Assembly: GCA_022376515.1 (NCBI GenBank)
Contig: WTXI01000420.1
Coordinates: 1 to 27,948 of the forward strand
Length of the DNA stretch: 27,948 nt
Reading direction: 5' to 3'
DNA from: Lactifluus volemus
Lineage: Eukaryota > Basidiomycota > Agaricomycetes > Russulales > Russulaceae
Shown here: in pieces, positions 11,291 through 22,397 of the stretch
Position numbering within the stretch: the first letter of the stretch is position 1
Layout: each line of letters starts with the position of its first letter
The notes under the pieces: generated by a model
Told to the model about the DNA's origin: nothing
The model's database searches: none
The model's input: only the letters and a program-made list of their open reading frames with translations
Made by a program: the position numbers and the translations under genes

Positions 11291-11506
11291 TTTTTAGCCC
11301 GCGGATGATCTTCTTACGCTCATTCCGAGCTTTTTTGTGACAATAGCTGATCGTTCCGTACAAAAGAAAACATATGCGGTGGCCGTAACGAGTATGTTTT
11401 GTGACCTGTTACTATGTTTTTTCTTCCTTGTCTCATCGTGAACATTCCGCTCCATGCTTGTCATATATCTCTGTATGTTTTTCCATCGACACCATCGAAT
11501 TGGGGG

Positions 11507-12622
11507 CTAATAACTGCCAGTTGCGTTAGGATTGAGTGTGGAGCTCCACTGTGGTGAAGGAGGGTTGAATATGTCGTTGTCGTAGTCGAAAGGAACACCC
11601 TGTCAAAAGGGTGACTCTGGATAGGAGTGGATTCCCACGGAGGTAGAGACTCACCTCGTCAGGTTTCCCAGGAGGCTTGACCTTCCTCCAAAGGACACGA
11701 AATCTAGACTCGTTTTTTGACGAGGGGGCAGAGGCATACGCTGCAGCCGCGAGTACATCAAGCAAGCGCTCGCGGACGATGGGTGATGTGCGCTGGGAAG
11801 TAATAACATCTTCGAGGGTATCCATGAACTTGCTTTTCATGCATTGATAAACGAAAAGTTCCGATGAATTCCGAAGCATGACAGCCCAAAGCTGCGTGGA
11901 CGAGATTAGAACAAGATGGACAAGATTAGGTAGGATGCGCACCCTGGCCGCTGATAGTTGTCGTGACGGTTCGTCATAGTATCTAAAGTTAGTTAAACCA
12001 GATTAAGAAAGTCTAGCAAGGAGGGACGGAGAAAAACAGACTTCAATTCTTTGCGGAGAGCTTTTGTAGCTTCCTTGGCGTTCGCTCTGGTGGCCGATGC
12101 CCGCTCGCAGACCTCGAGAACGACGGCCCAGTCCTCAGACGAGGTAGCGGTCAAGTAGCCTAAACACAGTCGATGGTCAAAAGAAAGAGTTGAGGATAGA
12201 AAAGCAATATACCGATCAATGTCCTGAGATCCTGTTGACCGTCATGAGTTTCGCGAATTTCCGCACCTGGGGGGGAAGCTCCTGGAGGTAGGAACGCTAG
12301 CGAAGAAGTTTAGTGGCATGAGCTTTGCAGCTTCCGGATTTGCGCTAACGTCTGAAGGTAAGATATGCCAACTCTCACCGTCTGAGGCAGGTGTCCCCTC
12401 GGGAATGGGACGAAGTTGGTGGAGAGGTTGGTAAGTGAGACGTTGAGGTTGGGATGGAAGAAACTCATTCTGTGAGTACAGATGGTAAGCAAAAGGAGGG
12501 TAAAGGAAAGGAAAGGGAATGACCTCTGGAGTATTGCCAGACGTTAAGTCTGGTGGGACTTCCCTTGAAGCCAGGGTGACTTTGGTCAGCTTGGGTCTAT
12601 CCCTTGTGAATAATTTGCGCAT
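11507..12622 (-). CDS. LSB5: LSB5-like VHS-domain protein (endocytosis/actin-linked trafficking)
   Basis: Exons: 12622-12524, 12469-12379, 12296-12213, 12159-12042, 11982-11655 and 11599-11507, total 813 nt or 270 residues. All junctions are GT-AG with matching phases. The N-terminus MRKLFTRDRPKLTKVTLASR is basic and followed by a Pro-rich linker with AFLPPGASPPGAE. A VHS domain spans about 85-235: LIGYLTATSSEDWAVVLEVC, then AVMLRNSSELFVYQCM, MDTLEDVITSQRTSPIVRER, LLDVLAAAAYAS and LWRKVKPPGKPDEG. The end is GVPFDYDNDIFNPPSP. In yeast, Lsb5 binds Las17, Sla1 and Arf3 and links actin to ubiquitin-dependent sorting; this is family knowledge. The protein is shorter than yeast Lsb5, with no clear GAT domain. 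The ATG at 12622 is chosen over an in-frame ATG at 12736 because conserved Lsb5-type proteins begin with a similar basic motif. The intron 12470-12523 is 54 nt and stop-free, so it could be retained. Confidence 0.75.
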
Positions 12623-13479
12623 GGGAGATGAAAAGGAGAATAAAAAGCGAAAAGGGATAATAAACAGAGTTGAAGAGGATGAGGCTGTTGATGCATTGTT
12701 GATGGCTGGGATCCCACTTGGGTGCCCAACCCGCATTTGACCATTACTTCACGAATTATAAATTGTCCTGCTTTCTATCATAAGTGCTCAGATGGCATAA
12801 TTGCAGGCCAACCAGTGCAAGCTCCAAATCCTCCTTTCTGAACATTCTCACACGATTTCACTTGTTGTGCATGCTTTCAACCTGTGATGCTAAACTAGCA
12901 TGGGCATCTGGTTCCGGGTGTGCAACAAGTGGTGATTTAAAGTAGTAGAAAATCACGTAACTTTCACTGCTTCATGCAACTGCAAGCAAGGTTGAGGCTG
13001 GCATTTCTAGTGATAAATGGTCATGAGCCTTAATCATTGGTGCCATAATCAGGGAGATTGTGTGTACAGCCGGCCGTGTACAATTACTGGAGATGCCAAC
13101 AATGTCGGCCCTGACCTTGCTTGCATTTGCAAGGGCCCTGTAAGTTAAAGCAGAAATGTCCTGGCCGCGACTGTTACAATAACCGCCTTATGCTGAGCCG
13201 TCGTGGTGGTGGTGGTGACGATGAGAGGACATCTTCTCGACATCTCCTTCCGACGTCTCACCCGGAGTTGTCCGGACATTCGCAACGCGGTACGCGACAC
13301 GATCGACAGCCTTCGATGCGTACCCGCCGAACAGAGTAACGACGTGGCGCGTTCGGTACTCCGATCCGTCATCTTTGGTATCGGGCTACCTCTTACCATC
13401 ACCTTGGCGTCGGCCCTCACGATCGTACGAGAAGACGGAGATTATTTTCTTTTCACGCCGATGACCTCCCAGACTGTGA
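12623..13479. other. Intergenic stretch between LSB5 and LINE remnant
   Basis: The left end must contain the LSB5 promoter. From about 12740 to 13200 the sequence is AT-rich, and its open frames have no recognisable product. From 13200 to 13480 open frames exist on both strands but match neither a reverse transcriptase nor any other family I recognise. This part may be a more decayed piece of the LINE fragment that follows. Confidence 0.3.
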
Positions 13480-14226
13480 CCCTTCCAATTATCATGTCGT
13501 GAACGCAGCTGACCATGTGCGTTATCTAGGGATCTATTTTGATCATAAACTTGCCTGGGACAAGCACATAGCAGTCATACCATCTCGAACCAAAGGCACA
13601 ATCAAGGCTCTACAGCTGCTGGGAAACTCTGTACGCGGCCTCGATCACGGCAATTGGCGCCTGGCATACAATGGCATCTGCCTCCCCGCTCTCACATATG
13701 GTGGTTCCGGGACCAAAAGTGACGCATCAAGACTCGTCAAGCAGTGCAGAATGCAGCTGTCCGGATCATGACGGGCGCGTTCCGCAGCACACCCCGTGAA
13801 ACACTTCACCAATACTACCTATGGGAATCCGACTTCGGAAGCTCTCAGTACAGGCGAGTGTCCGTCTCCTCACCCTCCCCACCAACTCCCCCGTCCTTTA
13901 CAGACTCGGCGCGCCATGGTGACGGACGGAAGGGAGCGACATTCCCCTTCCCTACCCAACCCAACGCGGCCCCCCGATACATGCAGTCGCCGCCTCAGCA
14001 GTCGGTCCCCAGTAGAAAGCCAGAACCCACCTGTTACACACATCCACCTTGGAGACGCTGGGGGCGCCCCCCTCTGACCGCCTTACAACCAAACCAGATT
14101 GCTTCAAGGGGGACGCCTGAAAGGCCCTTATCTCTCATGATTAAAAACCACTACAAGCGAGTCAACACCCTCCTCATCTACTGTCGAGCTCTAGGCTCCA
14201 GCCCGACCCAGGAAGGCCCGACCTGA
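13480..14226 (+). mobile_element. Decayed LINE (non-LTR retrotransposon) reverse-transcriptase 3' fragment
   Basis: The plus strand encodes the C-terminal part of a fungal LINE-type polymerase ORF, after the catalytic core: ADHVRYLGIYFDHKLAWDKH, then KALQLLGNSVRGLDHGNWRL, YNGICLPALTYG, and VQNAAVRIMTGAFRSTPRE. These match the thumb region that follows the reverse-transcriptase motifs in Agaricomycete LINEs, from memory. The first blocks are in the frame of 13499 and the last in the frame of 13744, so one or more bases were lost or gained between about 13700 and 13745. The catalytic motifs are absent. Downstream, to 14226, a Pro-rich reading with THPPWRR resembles the spacer before the RNase H part. 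There is no endonuclease, poly-A tail or clear target-site duplication. It is an inactive fossil. Confidence 0.72.
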
Positions 14227-14683
14227 ACCGGGGCATGCGTAGGCGAAGCCTCAAACTTGGCACGGGACCTCTTGACACAGTCCACCTCCAACACGGTAAA
14301 GATCCTCACCGCAGATCACGATAGTTCCAGGTTGTGGACCGTTACGATAATGCCATAGTGTGCCAGGCCATCTGCAGACACGGTGCCGGCTGGCTTTGAC
14401 TATCCCCCAACTGAAGGCATGATACTTTAGCATTTAGATTTTTAGTTCCGCGTCAGAAACCAGTAGCAACCAATAAAAACCAGCAAAGCGGAAATAACGA
14501 TATGAAGCGGAAACGGATCGCCGGATTTTACGTTTCCGAAAATAGACACAAGCAGAAATCCGCAAACTGTTTTGTGTCTTGTACAAATGCACAAAATCGA
14601 CGTATAACCTATAGACATCAGGATTCAGACCATTTGTAATTGTAGTTCAACACAAATTGGCGCCGTTCAGGTCGCAAGGATCA
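14227..14683. other. Intergenic stretch between LINE remnant and TERT 3' end
   Basis: No coding region was recognised. The stretch is AT-rich from about 14420 to 14640, has AATAAAA near 14473, and presumably includes the TERT 3' untranslated region (transcribed leftward from 14683). Confidence 0.3.
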
Positions 14684-17600
14684 TCAAAAAGATAGTTGAT
14701 CGATTACTACCGCGCCATTCCGAACAAGACCGCGGAAATGTTTCTTATGCCGCCGGTATCGCCCTTGCGAGAGTTCAAAGTCAAGTAGCTTGAGCAGTGG
14801 CTTGTACACTGTTGGCTTGCGCGCCAACACGATACGGAAGGCCGTCAGTCCGAGCCTGCACTTGTCCTGTCAGCGAACTGATGCGGAACGCAACGAGTCG
14901 CATCGACTGACCATGAAACGCACGTCTTTTCGACTTCGCATTTGCCGCCTTGGGCTGTAGATACCTTGTTCAAGGCCTTGCTTCGCATCACGGCGTATGT
15001 GTACCGAATTATTTGTTGTATTGTCCCTGTAAGAGGGCTTAATTATCCAGAAATAGCAGAGGAAGCCCTGTATATAGCATACTATGAATGAACTTGACGT
15101 TCTTGCGTATGTTGGCACCCCAGCTACGCAAGTAATGATGCATCCGCATAGCGACAACCAACAAGTTTTGGTATGCGTTGAGGTACACTACGGGGAGCGT
15201 GTTGAGGTCCGAATCGCAGAATATTATGTGGCTCTTCGCTCTTCCCAATCTGAAATAGGAACAGCTCAGTGAAGAACTTTGAAAGACCCGCGCTGTGAGA
15301 CACACTGCAACATCTTGTGCAAGAAGGCAAAGCCTCCGCGACGCCCGCGGTCGATGGTGAGAGAATCCACAATAACTGGTCGTGGTCTGGCTAAGCATGT
15401 CTTCAACCGCATAAGGGGTCAACTTACAGGTATCATGATAACGAGTGTAATCGGTCGACACCGATAAATTCTTCATATTGATAAACAAGGCACACCATGG
15501 GAAAGCTTGTCCTACGGTGAACACTAAGAATTCCCACCATAGGTTCGTTACGCACATTTCTGTTCCGGTTCTGTAATCCTGACGATGTGTCGGTCGCATT
15601 CAAAATTTGTCAGTGTCTTCTCCGAGGAGATAAAACAGCCGTATTCCGGGTGTCCTGGTAATTAGATTAAATAGACGATAGATAAACGGTTGTCAGGTCC
15701 TAACCTTCGATCATAACGTCAAGAAACTTTCTAGCTTTGGCATAGTCCGCAGTAATGAACAAATAGTCGTCGATGAGCCGAAGCAAGAGCTGTCAAGCGA
15801 AGAGGTTAAGTGAGCTCGATTGCGGGCCAAGTACACTTACACTCGTTGGATCCTGAGTGAAATTCAAACGCGTTTGCTCAAGATCCGCGTAAAATATGGA
15901 ACATAGGAGGGATGATAGCACTGATCCTTGTGGTATCCCAACTACTTGCCGATAGTAATCTGGGCCGATCTAATTACGTTGTTGACGATACAGCACGTCC
16001 TCAACGCGTCGGTTACGTACTTTTACAATGTTTTCCGTGATATGCTCCTCAAGGAGTTCTAAGACCTCTGCCTTCGAAGAAAAGTCGTATACAACGCGGT
16101 CCACGAATATGGTGTGCCGCAACATTGCTGCCAGTTCGGTTGCAAATCGTAAAAAATGCGGGTGCTCGTCTGGTCGGCAATCAGCCTTATAAAACGGAGA
16201 GGCATGGAAACAGGACAATTAACCGTCAGGGAGCGCCTTCATCGCAAATTTTCGCTTGACCTTTCCGGCAGCTTGCATGACCTGCCCGAAACGCGGGAGA
16301 ACGTAACTATCCTGGAGGTAATCAACAATGTATCCAATTTTCGGGATGTTCATGGGAAGTACTTCAGAAAGAACATCCCGAAGGATTTGAAGAAGCTTCG
16401 ACTGCTCAATGGTATCGAAGCATGCTTGTACGTCCACCTTTACAAAGTATAGCTTTGGCCTGGAAATAACCATGGTGGTGAGGACCATATTTCAAAACGA
16501 AAGCCTTACAAGATGCCGGATGGGGAGCTAGAGATAAGACGTGTCTTGAATGCCTTCAATTGTTTGTAAATCTCGTTATGTCCGAATACTGATGCTCCCA
16601 CAAGTTCGGGTTTCGTGGTCTTGCCCACCGTGAGTACTCACTATTGGGGGCTATTCCGATGACTCACCTTCTCGTATGTGAGAATCTGGAATGCAGCTTG
16701 GAGAATATCATTAATAGATTGCTGGCGCACGTTCATTTTCCCCTGTAGATTGCGGCAGAGTACTTTTCATCAGGTTCTGCCTGGCTTCTTTTGCCTGACT
16801 CACTTTGATCTCTATCTTTTTCCGCCGAAGGTTTACAATTGGCCGTACTCCTGTGTCCTTAGGCAGTAAACGAACGAATGAAAAACCCAATTTGCGCTGG
16901 CGAAGTATCTCCTCGGCTTCATGCTTGAATATAGATGTAAACATGCAACACATCAAGATAGGATAGGAAGCACCTCTTCCAGCTTCGAGAACGTAATGCT
17001 TGTAAGTCGCTCAATAAGGGGCGCACAGAGCACGCCCCAATCGTCCTGGCGAAAGTATAATATTTTATTCTTGAATGCGGAGGATTCAGTTATGTAGAAC
17101 GTAGTCTGTGTGGGTCGATTTGAGAGAAGAAAACTAAGAGAGAATATTGCTACTTGCTCGTAACAGCGGAGTGACAAACGACCCGAAATAATAAATGATG
17201 AATTCTTCCAAGAGCTCGCGTCGTTTGATGCTACTGGACGCAGGAGTGTGAGCAGTAGAAGTGATGCCGTACGCGGTCCACTTGCAGCCGGTTGTGCTGA
17301 GACCCTGCATAATACCATGGAGAGAGATGGTTTCATAGCGTCGGTATGAGATGAAGTTCTTCACGGCTGCAGCATAACTGAAATTATATATGCTATAGAG
17401 AATGCAAACCACGGCGCACCTCCCATAACCAACTTGAAGTTTTTGGTACCACCCCAAAAAGGCTTTGGAATGACTGCCTTCGTGACCAGGGAAATAAATC
17501 GGTATACCTACCTCATGTTCATTGAGCATGTCAGGCATGAAAGAATTTACACACAAACTACCTCGACATGAGAGCATGCAAATTCTGCAAATCTGGGTTT

Positions 17601-19236
17601 ACTCTTGGAACCTACTGTCGATGGGTGGCAGGAAGGTTCTAGTGACGTGCTATGGGTCCCCGTGGTCCGCTGAGAAGACAAATGAGTCGATTCCTCTGAC
17701 ATGAGCTCCTACACGACGATTAAATGCGAGCCCCAGAGATCTGGGTGGTGCGAAGGGACAAACCAGAATGATACTAGAGTCAAGAGCAGCTTCTTGTTCG
17801 GGACGCTTCAGCTTTGATGGACAGGCGATGTCCCTCAACGCTTTGTAGGAGCACTTCCCATGTTTCCTGATAATTTTTTCCATCAAGTCTAAGGCGGGCT
17901 TTACTCTCTTAGGTGTCTTTGATGGACGAGCTTTCTTTGGGCTACAGTTGAATGGACGCACGCAGAACATACTCAACCCTCACCTTTATCTCTTCTTCTC
18001 GGTCGGCAACATCAGAATACTTATGAGCTTTGGCATAAGACGTGAACACAGTTGCGAGGCCGTATTCGCGTGGAAAGACATATTTAGATAGATGCCGGGA
18101 TGCCTCCATCCTCTTGTGTTGGTCATGGGTCTCATGCCAATCTCTTTTCGACCGACGAGTAGGAGGGTTCAGGACGTTGAGGATGTCTGTGTGGAGAGAT
18201 GAGAGCATATTATTTCTCATGCGAGCATACGAACGCTTTGGTGGGAGGCCAGCAACTATCACGTCAGTCTGTGGTATGTATGCTGGCCGGGCATAGCATA
18301 GATGTCCACGATCGAACAGTATGTCCGCTGGGCTTCGCCTTTAGGCGTAATTTAGGAACGTTATACACAGTGTATGAAGTGCTCACTTAGAATCCATGGA
18401 CGTGCGTTGAAATTGCTTTTTTGATGATGGTGCTCCTGGATGAGGCCCAGCCTTCCTCTTACGTTCCCCAGAGGGAGCAAGGGAAGTCAGCGCGCCCCTG
18501 GTGGTGTCTATAACTGGAGATGGAAGAAATATCAAAGGCATTCCCGTCAGCTGACACAGGCACTCATTGGGCAGTGGCACAAATATGCTCGTTTCCGTCA
18601 GTAGATGCAACATAGCATTCTCCCCGATCCTGACACACCATCAGGCGCGTAAGACACGTAAAAGGTATAAGTACACACCTGTTTAGCAACCTCTCCCAGT
18701 CAGAGCCTTGCAGTGTCGTGATGATCGTATTCACGAAGAAGTTATTAACACCAGAGCGAGTGTCTCCGACTTTCATCTTCGAGCCACTTTGATAAGACTT
18801 TGAGAAGGTGAGACCAGGGACACGTCTTTGAGTCATGAATGGACATACACTACGATATCCCATAGTGATCACATTTACGCCTTTCTGTTTAGGACCGGAG
18901 AATAGTCTTTCTTGCGCACGCGTGATGACCTGCGGTTCTTCGTCAGTACTATCTAAGATATGATAAGGGAGGAAAACATACGACACGCATTGGATCAAAG
19001 GACTGCTCCATGACGAAGTTGAACTGCGTCTGACCAGAAGGAAGCACATCGCCACTGAAAGCCACATAGGAATGCGCAAGGAATTGACCGTATGAAGGCG
19101 GATCTGAAGGTAAGAGCAAGACATCGTTGACCTCTCTGTCTGGCAGGGGGGTGAAAATGGTGTTCAGATAAGTCTGAAGGTTGCACACTCGAGAAAAATA
19201 TGCGTTCAGAATGGAGAGCGTAATTTGATGGGACAT
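14684..19236 (-). CDS. TERT: Telomerase reverse transcriptase catalytic subunit (TERT)
   Basis: TERT copies the telomerase RNA template onto chromosome ends in the nucleus. Proposed exons: 19236-18982, 18929-18849, 18797-18679, 18629-18387, 18338-17984, 17934-17764, 17708-17562, 17511-17420, 17377-17158, 17105-16974, 16923-16804, 16742-16668, 16619-16509, 16459-16224, 16169-16021, 15969-15841, 15789-15705, 15654-15556, 15505-15428, 15375-15304, 15238-15083, 15026-14912 and 14855-14684, about 1136 residues. An N-terminal TEN-like region is followed by the RNA-binding domain (LYYARP-like CYARPAYIPQTDVIVAGLPP; TPKRVK; PRFAEFACSHVE). Motif T is TTFYITESSAFKNKILYFRQ (from about 562) and motifs 1/2 are FSFVRLLPKDTGVRPIVNLR. 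Motif A, LYFVKVDVQACFD, has Asp about 716. Motif B is GIPQGSVLSSLL and motif C is RLIDDYLFIT with Asp about 885/886. FPWCALFINMKNL follows, then the C-terminal extension with VVYLNAYQNLL and SWLGLTAF. All catalytic aspartates are present. The intron at 17157-17106 begins GC. The join near 15304/15238 is uncertain, and exon 13 may hold a one-base frame discrepancy. Confidence 0.9.
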
Positions 19237-19756
19237 TGGACAGTGATGATGCACAGTAAAGGGCGCTCAAGCGCGACGCGTCTTGGCACGTGAGTGAATG
19301 GCATTGAAGGTAGCTCAATCCTCACACGGCTCTACATATTTCCCGCTCCTTTATCTCCTCATATATTCGTCGCTAGAGCAATTAATTAGCGCTTCCACTC
19401 GTTGCTTTCCGACCTGCCGTCTATCTCTTTTTTCTCTTGTATGACTTTTCGACTGTATTATTTGATAGTTCGCACCGTGTATCGCACACACGGTAATCGT
19501 AATGTACAGCATAGTGCGATACAAGGCAGGCCGAGCATATACGAGATTTGTCTGCCACCCCGTCTCAGTGGGACGGGCTCACAGGACCGTTCTCAACCAT
19601 CCCAGTGCAGTTGGTAGGAATTGCTTTAGACGTCTTCACGCGCTACTCGATGAATACAATGCAGGAAGACACCTCAATATAGAGGGTTCACATGCAATAG
19701 GAAAACAACAAATTGACGAATGTGGGGCCCGATCAAGGCAATGATAACAAATACAA
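19237..19756. other. Interval between the TPR gene 3' end and TERT start
   Basis: These 520 bp must contain the TERT promoter and the 3' untranslated region of the TPR gene, both transcribed leftward. No TATA box at a convincing distance from 19236 was seen, and no other gene was recognised. The open plus-strand frames at 19402-19744 have no known domain. Confidence 0.4.
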
Positions 19757-20768
19757 CTAAGTCGCCTCAGTGGATCTCGTCTCTTTCGTGCCCGGGGAGG
19801 ATACTTCCTCAACCGCATCAGCGGTCGACGCATCCAAGCCGCCGCGGCTGAGCCATCCTATCGACGGAATAAGTGACGGAAGGGATCACCCTGATCCATC
19901 ATGCACGCACGCACCTTTCAATTTTTGATTGTGCACCCGTTCTCGTTCTTTGTCGATGACGCGTAGGCGCTTCAGCTCCGCGGTGGCAGCAGGCGCATCT
20001 GAGATTGCACACAAAGTATTAAATGAGATGCCGCGGGTAACGCTAAAGCACTGCACAACGCATACCTGTAGGACTCTTCTTGATGATCTCTTCGAGTATC
20101 TTCTCTGCACGTTCGAAAAATCCCTGCTCGCCGATCGCCTTGCCGCGACGGAACATTGCCTTGTAGTTCGTCGGATTCTTCGCCAGTGCCTTCTCCGCCG
20201 TTTCCTGCGCGCGTCTCCAATTTTCGCGCTTGATGTGGCATGCGGACATGTTCGCATAGATCTTCTCGATGAGGTCATCCGCCTGCAAGGGTGTGTAGCG
20301 CGGGGGTGAGCATTACAGGCTTTTACGGGTTCGCACACGAGGGGACACGAAGTTCACCTCAGTTCGTTCTTTTGGTGCCGTAGCACTGTCAATGGGACCC
20401 GTCTTCGTAGTAGAGGCGATACCGACGGCTGATCTGCAAATCAAGGGGTAGGTCGTGAGCTAGGGTTTCAATAACTGGCATAGTAGGGCGTACAGCGCAG
20501 ACTTATCCAGGCCCTCAGCGTAACAAAGAGCCTCCGCGGTGGATCAGATGGGGTACATCAACTTGGTTAACAAGAAGCACACCTCATGATATGCTCTAAG
20601 GGCTGGCCGCGGAAATAAGCAACAGCAAACCGATAAACAGGCACAGCGGTGTTCCATTCACACACCATCGGAAATGTTCCCAGCTTTAAAACCCGCGTCT
20701 CCTGCCGCCTTCTTCTGGCGAGCAACCTCCAGTTTGTCTTGTGTATCTTGTGTAGAGTCTGTGTCCAT
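19757..20768 (-). CDS. Small TPR-domain protein, co-chaperone or TTC9-like
   Basis: Exons: 20768-20666, 20602-20583 (only 20 nt), 20531-20476, 20433-20358, 20282-20066, 19998-19915 and 19857-19757, total 657 nt or 218 residues, with phases matching at every junction. The start MDTDSTQDTQDKLEVARQKK is acidic, then AAGDAGFKAGNISDALRAYH is the first TPR helix pair. EALCYAEGLDKSALYALL follows, then a variable loop. Two further TPR units follow: ADDLIEKIYANMSACHIKRE, AQETAEKALAKNPTNYKAMF and GKAIGEQGFFERAEKILEEI, and the end is a charged helix. TPR arrays of this spacing (an enlarged loop between the first repeat and the next two, then a capping helix) occur in immunophilin-type and TTC9-type proteins, which bind Hsp90/Hsp70 tails. 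There is no FKBP domain. The partner is not known. The gene ends 520 bp upstream of the TERT start, on the same strand. Confidence 0.75.
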
Positions 20769-22041
20769 GGGATATTGTGTTATAAGGGTAGGGGTAAGTG
20801 GCACGTAACGTAAAACCCCTGACGCGAACCAGAAGCGACTTTGATAATAATAATAAATCTTACGCCTATAAGGCAATTCATTCCTATATAGTACATACAC
20901 GACCCGTCACCCTACCTTGAGTTTACAGCTAAGCGCAAAGATAGAACTTCAGAAACAGAAATAGACGAAAAGAAAAGGAAACGGAGGGAGAGGAAAATAG
21001 AAAAAAAACGATGTTGTTCGAGCTGCGCGTCTAACAAGCCACATTATGAGGCGCATACTGTACACAGTGGAGATATCCTCCGAGCCATACCCCATCATAG
21101 TCCCAGACTCCGACTCATCCCCCTTTCGGCCCATCTTCAACAGAAGGCGAATATGACGAAGCCCTGGAAAGACGTCGCGTCCTATCGCCAAACTTGGAAG
21201 GCAACACGGTTTCGGTGACAATGACAGGCTAATGCAGACAAACCCAACTTTGATGCTCTGGATGCACGAAATAAACATCTGGGAACGAGGGTGGTGTTAA
21301 GAACAACCAAAGATACTTCACTTTAATTACTAAATCGGTTTTCTATGGGGTTGTGTCCATAGGAAGTAAATGTAACGTTTCGTCACTTATACAAAGGACA
21401 TGTGCCTCACCCTTACGGTACAACCCACAGGTTGTGTAGAATGGACATTTGGGGTATGGAGGACTAGACTCCACTGCATTTGGTATGAGTTCACATGTAC
21501 ACTGGACATTGAGCAGCAGTTATTTGCACTGCTGCTTGATGCTGATGTGGCTGCAAAATGCAATAAAGTCTGCCCACAAATGAGTTTGTGACATCACCCC
21601 AGCCCAAATCACAGGAGTGAATAGGGCGCAAATGTTCACGTGAAGGATACTGAGGGTAATAATACCACTGTTTGTCGCAGTGCGGCGTGGATATCACGAA
21701 TCCTGATGGTCCAACGACAACACCTACTCGAAAATTTCAAAGTTACACGACCACTGCTCAGCGCTCAGCCGTGGAACAGATAGTATGAGGTGGATAGGAC
21801 CGCTTTCAGGGTTTCATTTGTGGGGCTATCAGAGGATCATACATTTGTCGTCAGAGCAAGCGCGGAGTGAGCATAAATGTTGGACAACGAATAGTTCCAA
21901 GACGCACTGGCAATTGACCAGTCTATTTGTCGTTGTTTATACCCAAGCGTCTCTCTCACCAACGGGTCAAACAACCGTTAACCCTACACCAGTCCCAACA
22001 ACAAATCTCGACCCGAGCCACGCCTAAAGATTAGATTCTAC
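20769..22041. other. Intergenic stretch of about 1.27 kb, divergent promoters
   Basis: The TPR gene leaves to the left and the small membrane-protein gene starts at the right end, so both promoters lie here. No reading frame with a known domain was found. The middle (about 21000-21750) is AT-rich and has one good hairpin, listed separately. Confidence 0.35.
21512..21536. repeat. Short perfect inverted repeat (hairpin)
   Basis: AGCAGCAGT at 21512-21520 and ACTGCTGCT at 21528-21536 pair perfectly over 9 bp around a 7-nt loop. It lies in a non-coding stretch. It could be a chance hairpin, a transcription-factor site or a relic of a mobile element; nothing nearby decides. Confidence 0.5.
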
Positions 22042-22397
22042 ATGGCCTTGCTCAGCTCCATCCTCGGCTTCTCCCTCTTCGGGCTCGGCGCCCGCGTAGG
22101 ACAACTCGGCATTCAAAAGCGTAATCTCCTCGAAAGTGCGTGCGCGCGTCCGCCCTGCCTCTTCATTCCCTCCTTGTAATTTTTTTTTTTTTTGCCAAAA
22201 CTTACTGGTGGCACAGACCCGGGCGGCACCTCATCTCGATGCTCGCTTTTGGTTATCTCGGTTACTGGGCACATCAATGGGACGAGCGCGCAGGGGTGCT
22301 CATAGCTGAGAAACGTGCGGAGATCACAGAGCGGCGTAGACAGAGGATCGCGCGAGCGGAGGCGGCGTCTGCGGCTGCGCTCGGAGAGGCCTCGTAG
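22042..22397 (+). CDS. Small two-span membrane protein, possibly a mitochondrial complex I accessory subunit
   Basis: Proposed exons are 22042-22139 and 22217-22397, giving 92 residues. The first exon codes MALLSSILGFSLFGLGARVG, a hydrophobic segment rich in Gly and Leu, then QLGIQKRNLLE. The second codes HLISMLAFGYLGYWAHQWDE, a second membrane span, then a charged helix with AEKRAEITERRRQRIARAEA and an Ala-rich end. The intron has a run of 14 or more T before its acceptor. The donor is uncertain: GT at 22136 or 22140. The second keeps the frame and is used here. Small proteins of this shape, with two short spans and a long charged C-terminal helix, occur among fungal complex I accessory subunits (NUXM-like). 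I cannot confirm that from sequence alone. It stands alone, divergent from the TPR gene. Confidence 0.5.

Noticed and set aside
13145..13498. Open frames before the LINE fragment, first taken as the reverse-transcriptase core
   Set aside because: No catalytic motif or LINE-like block is visible before about 13480 in any frame.
14684..19236. Interpretation of the TERT locus as a retroelement or group II intron reverse transcriptase
   Set aside because: The T motif, the TERT-specific RNA-binding blocks, the motif A context VKVDVQACFD and the C-terminal extension are telomerase features, and the gene has many spliceosomal introns.
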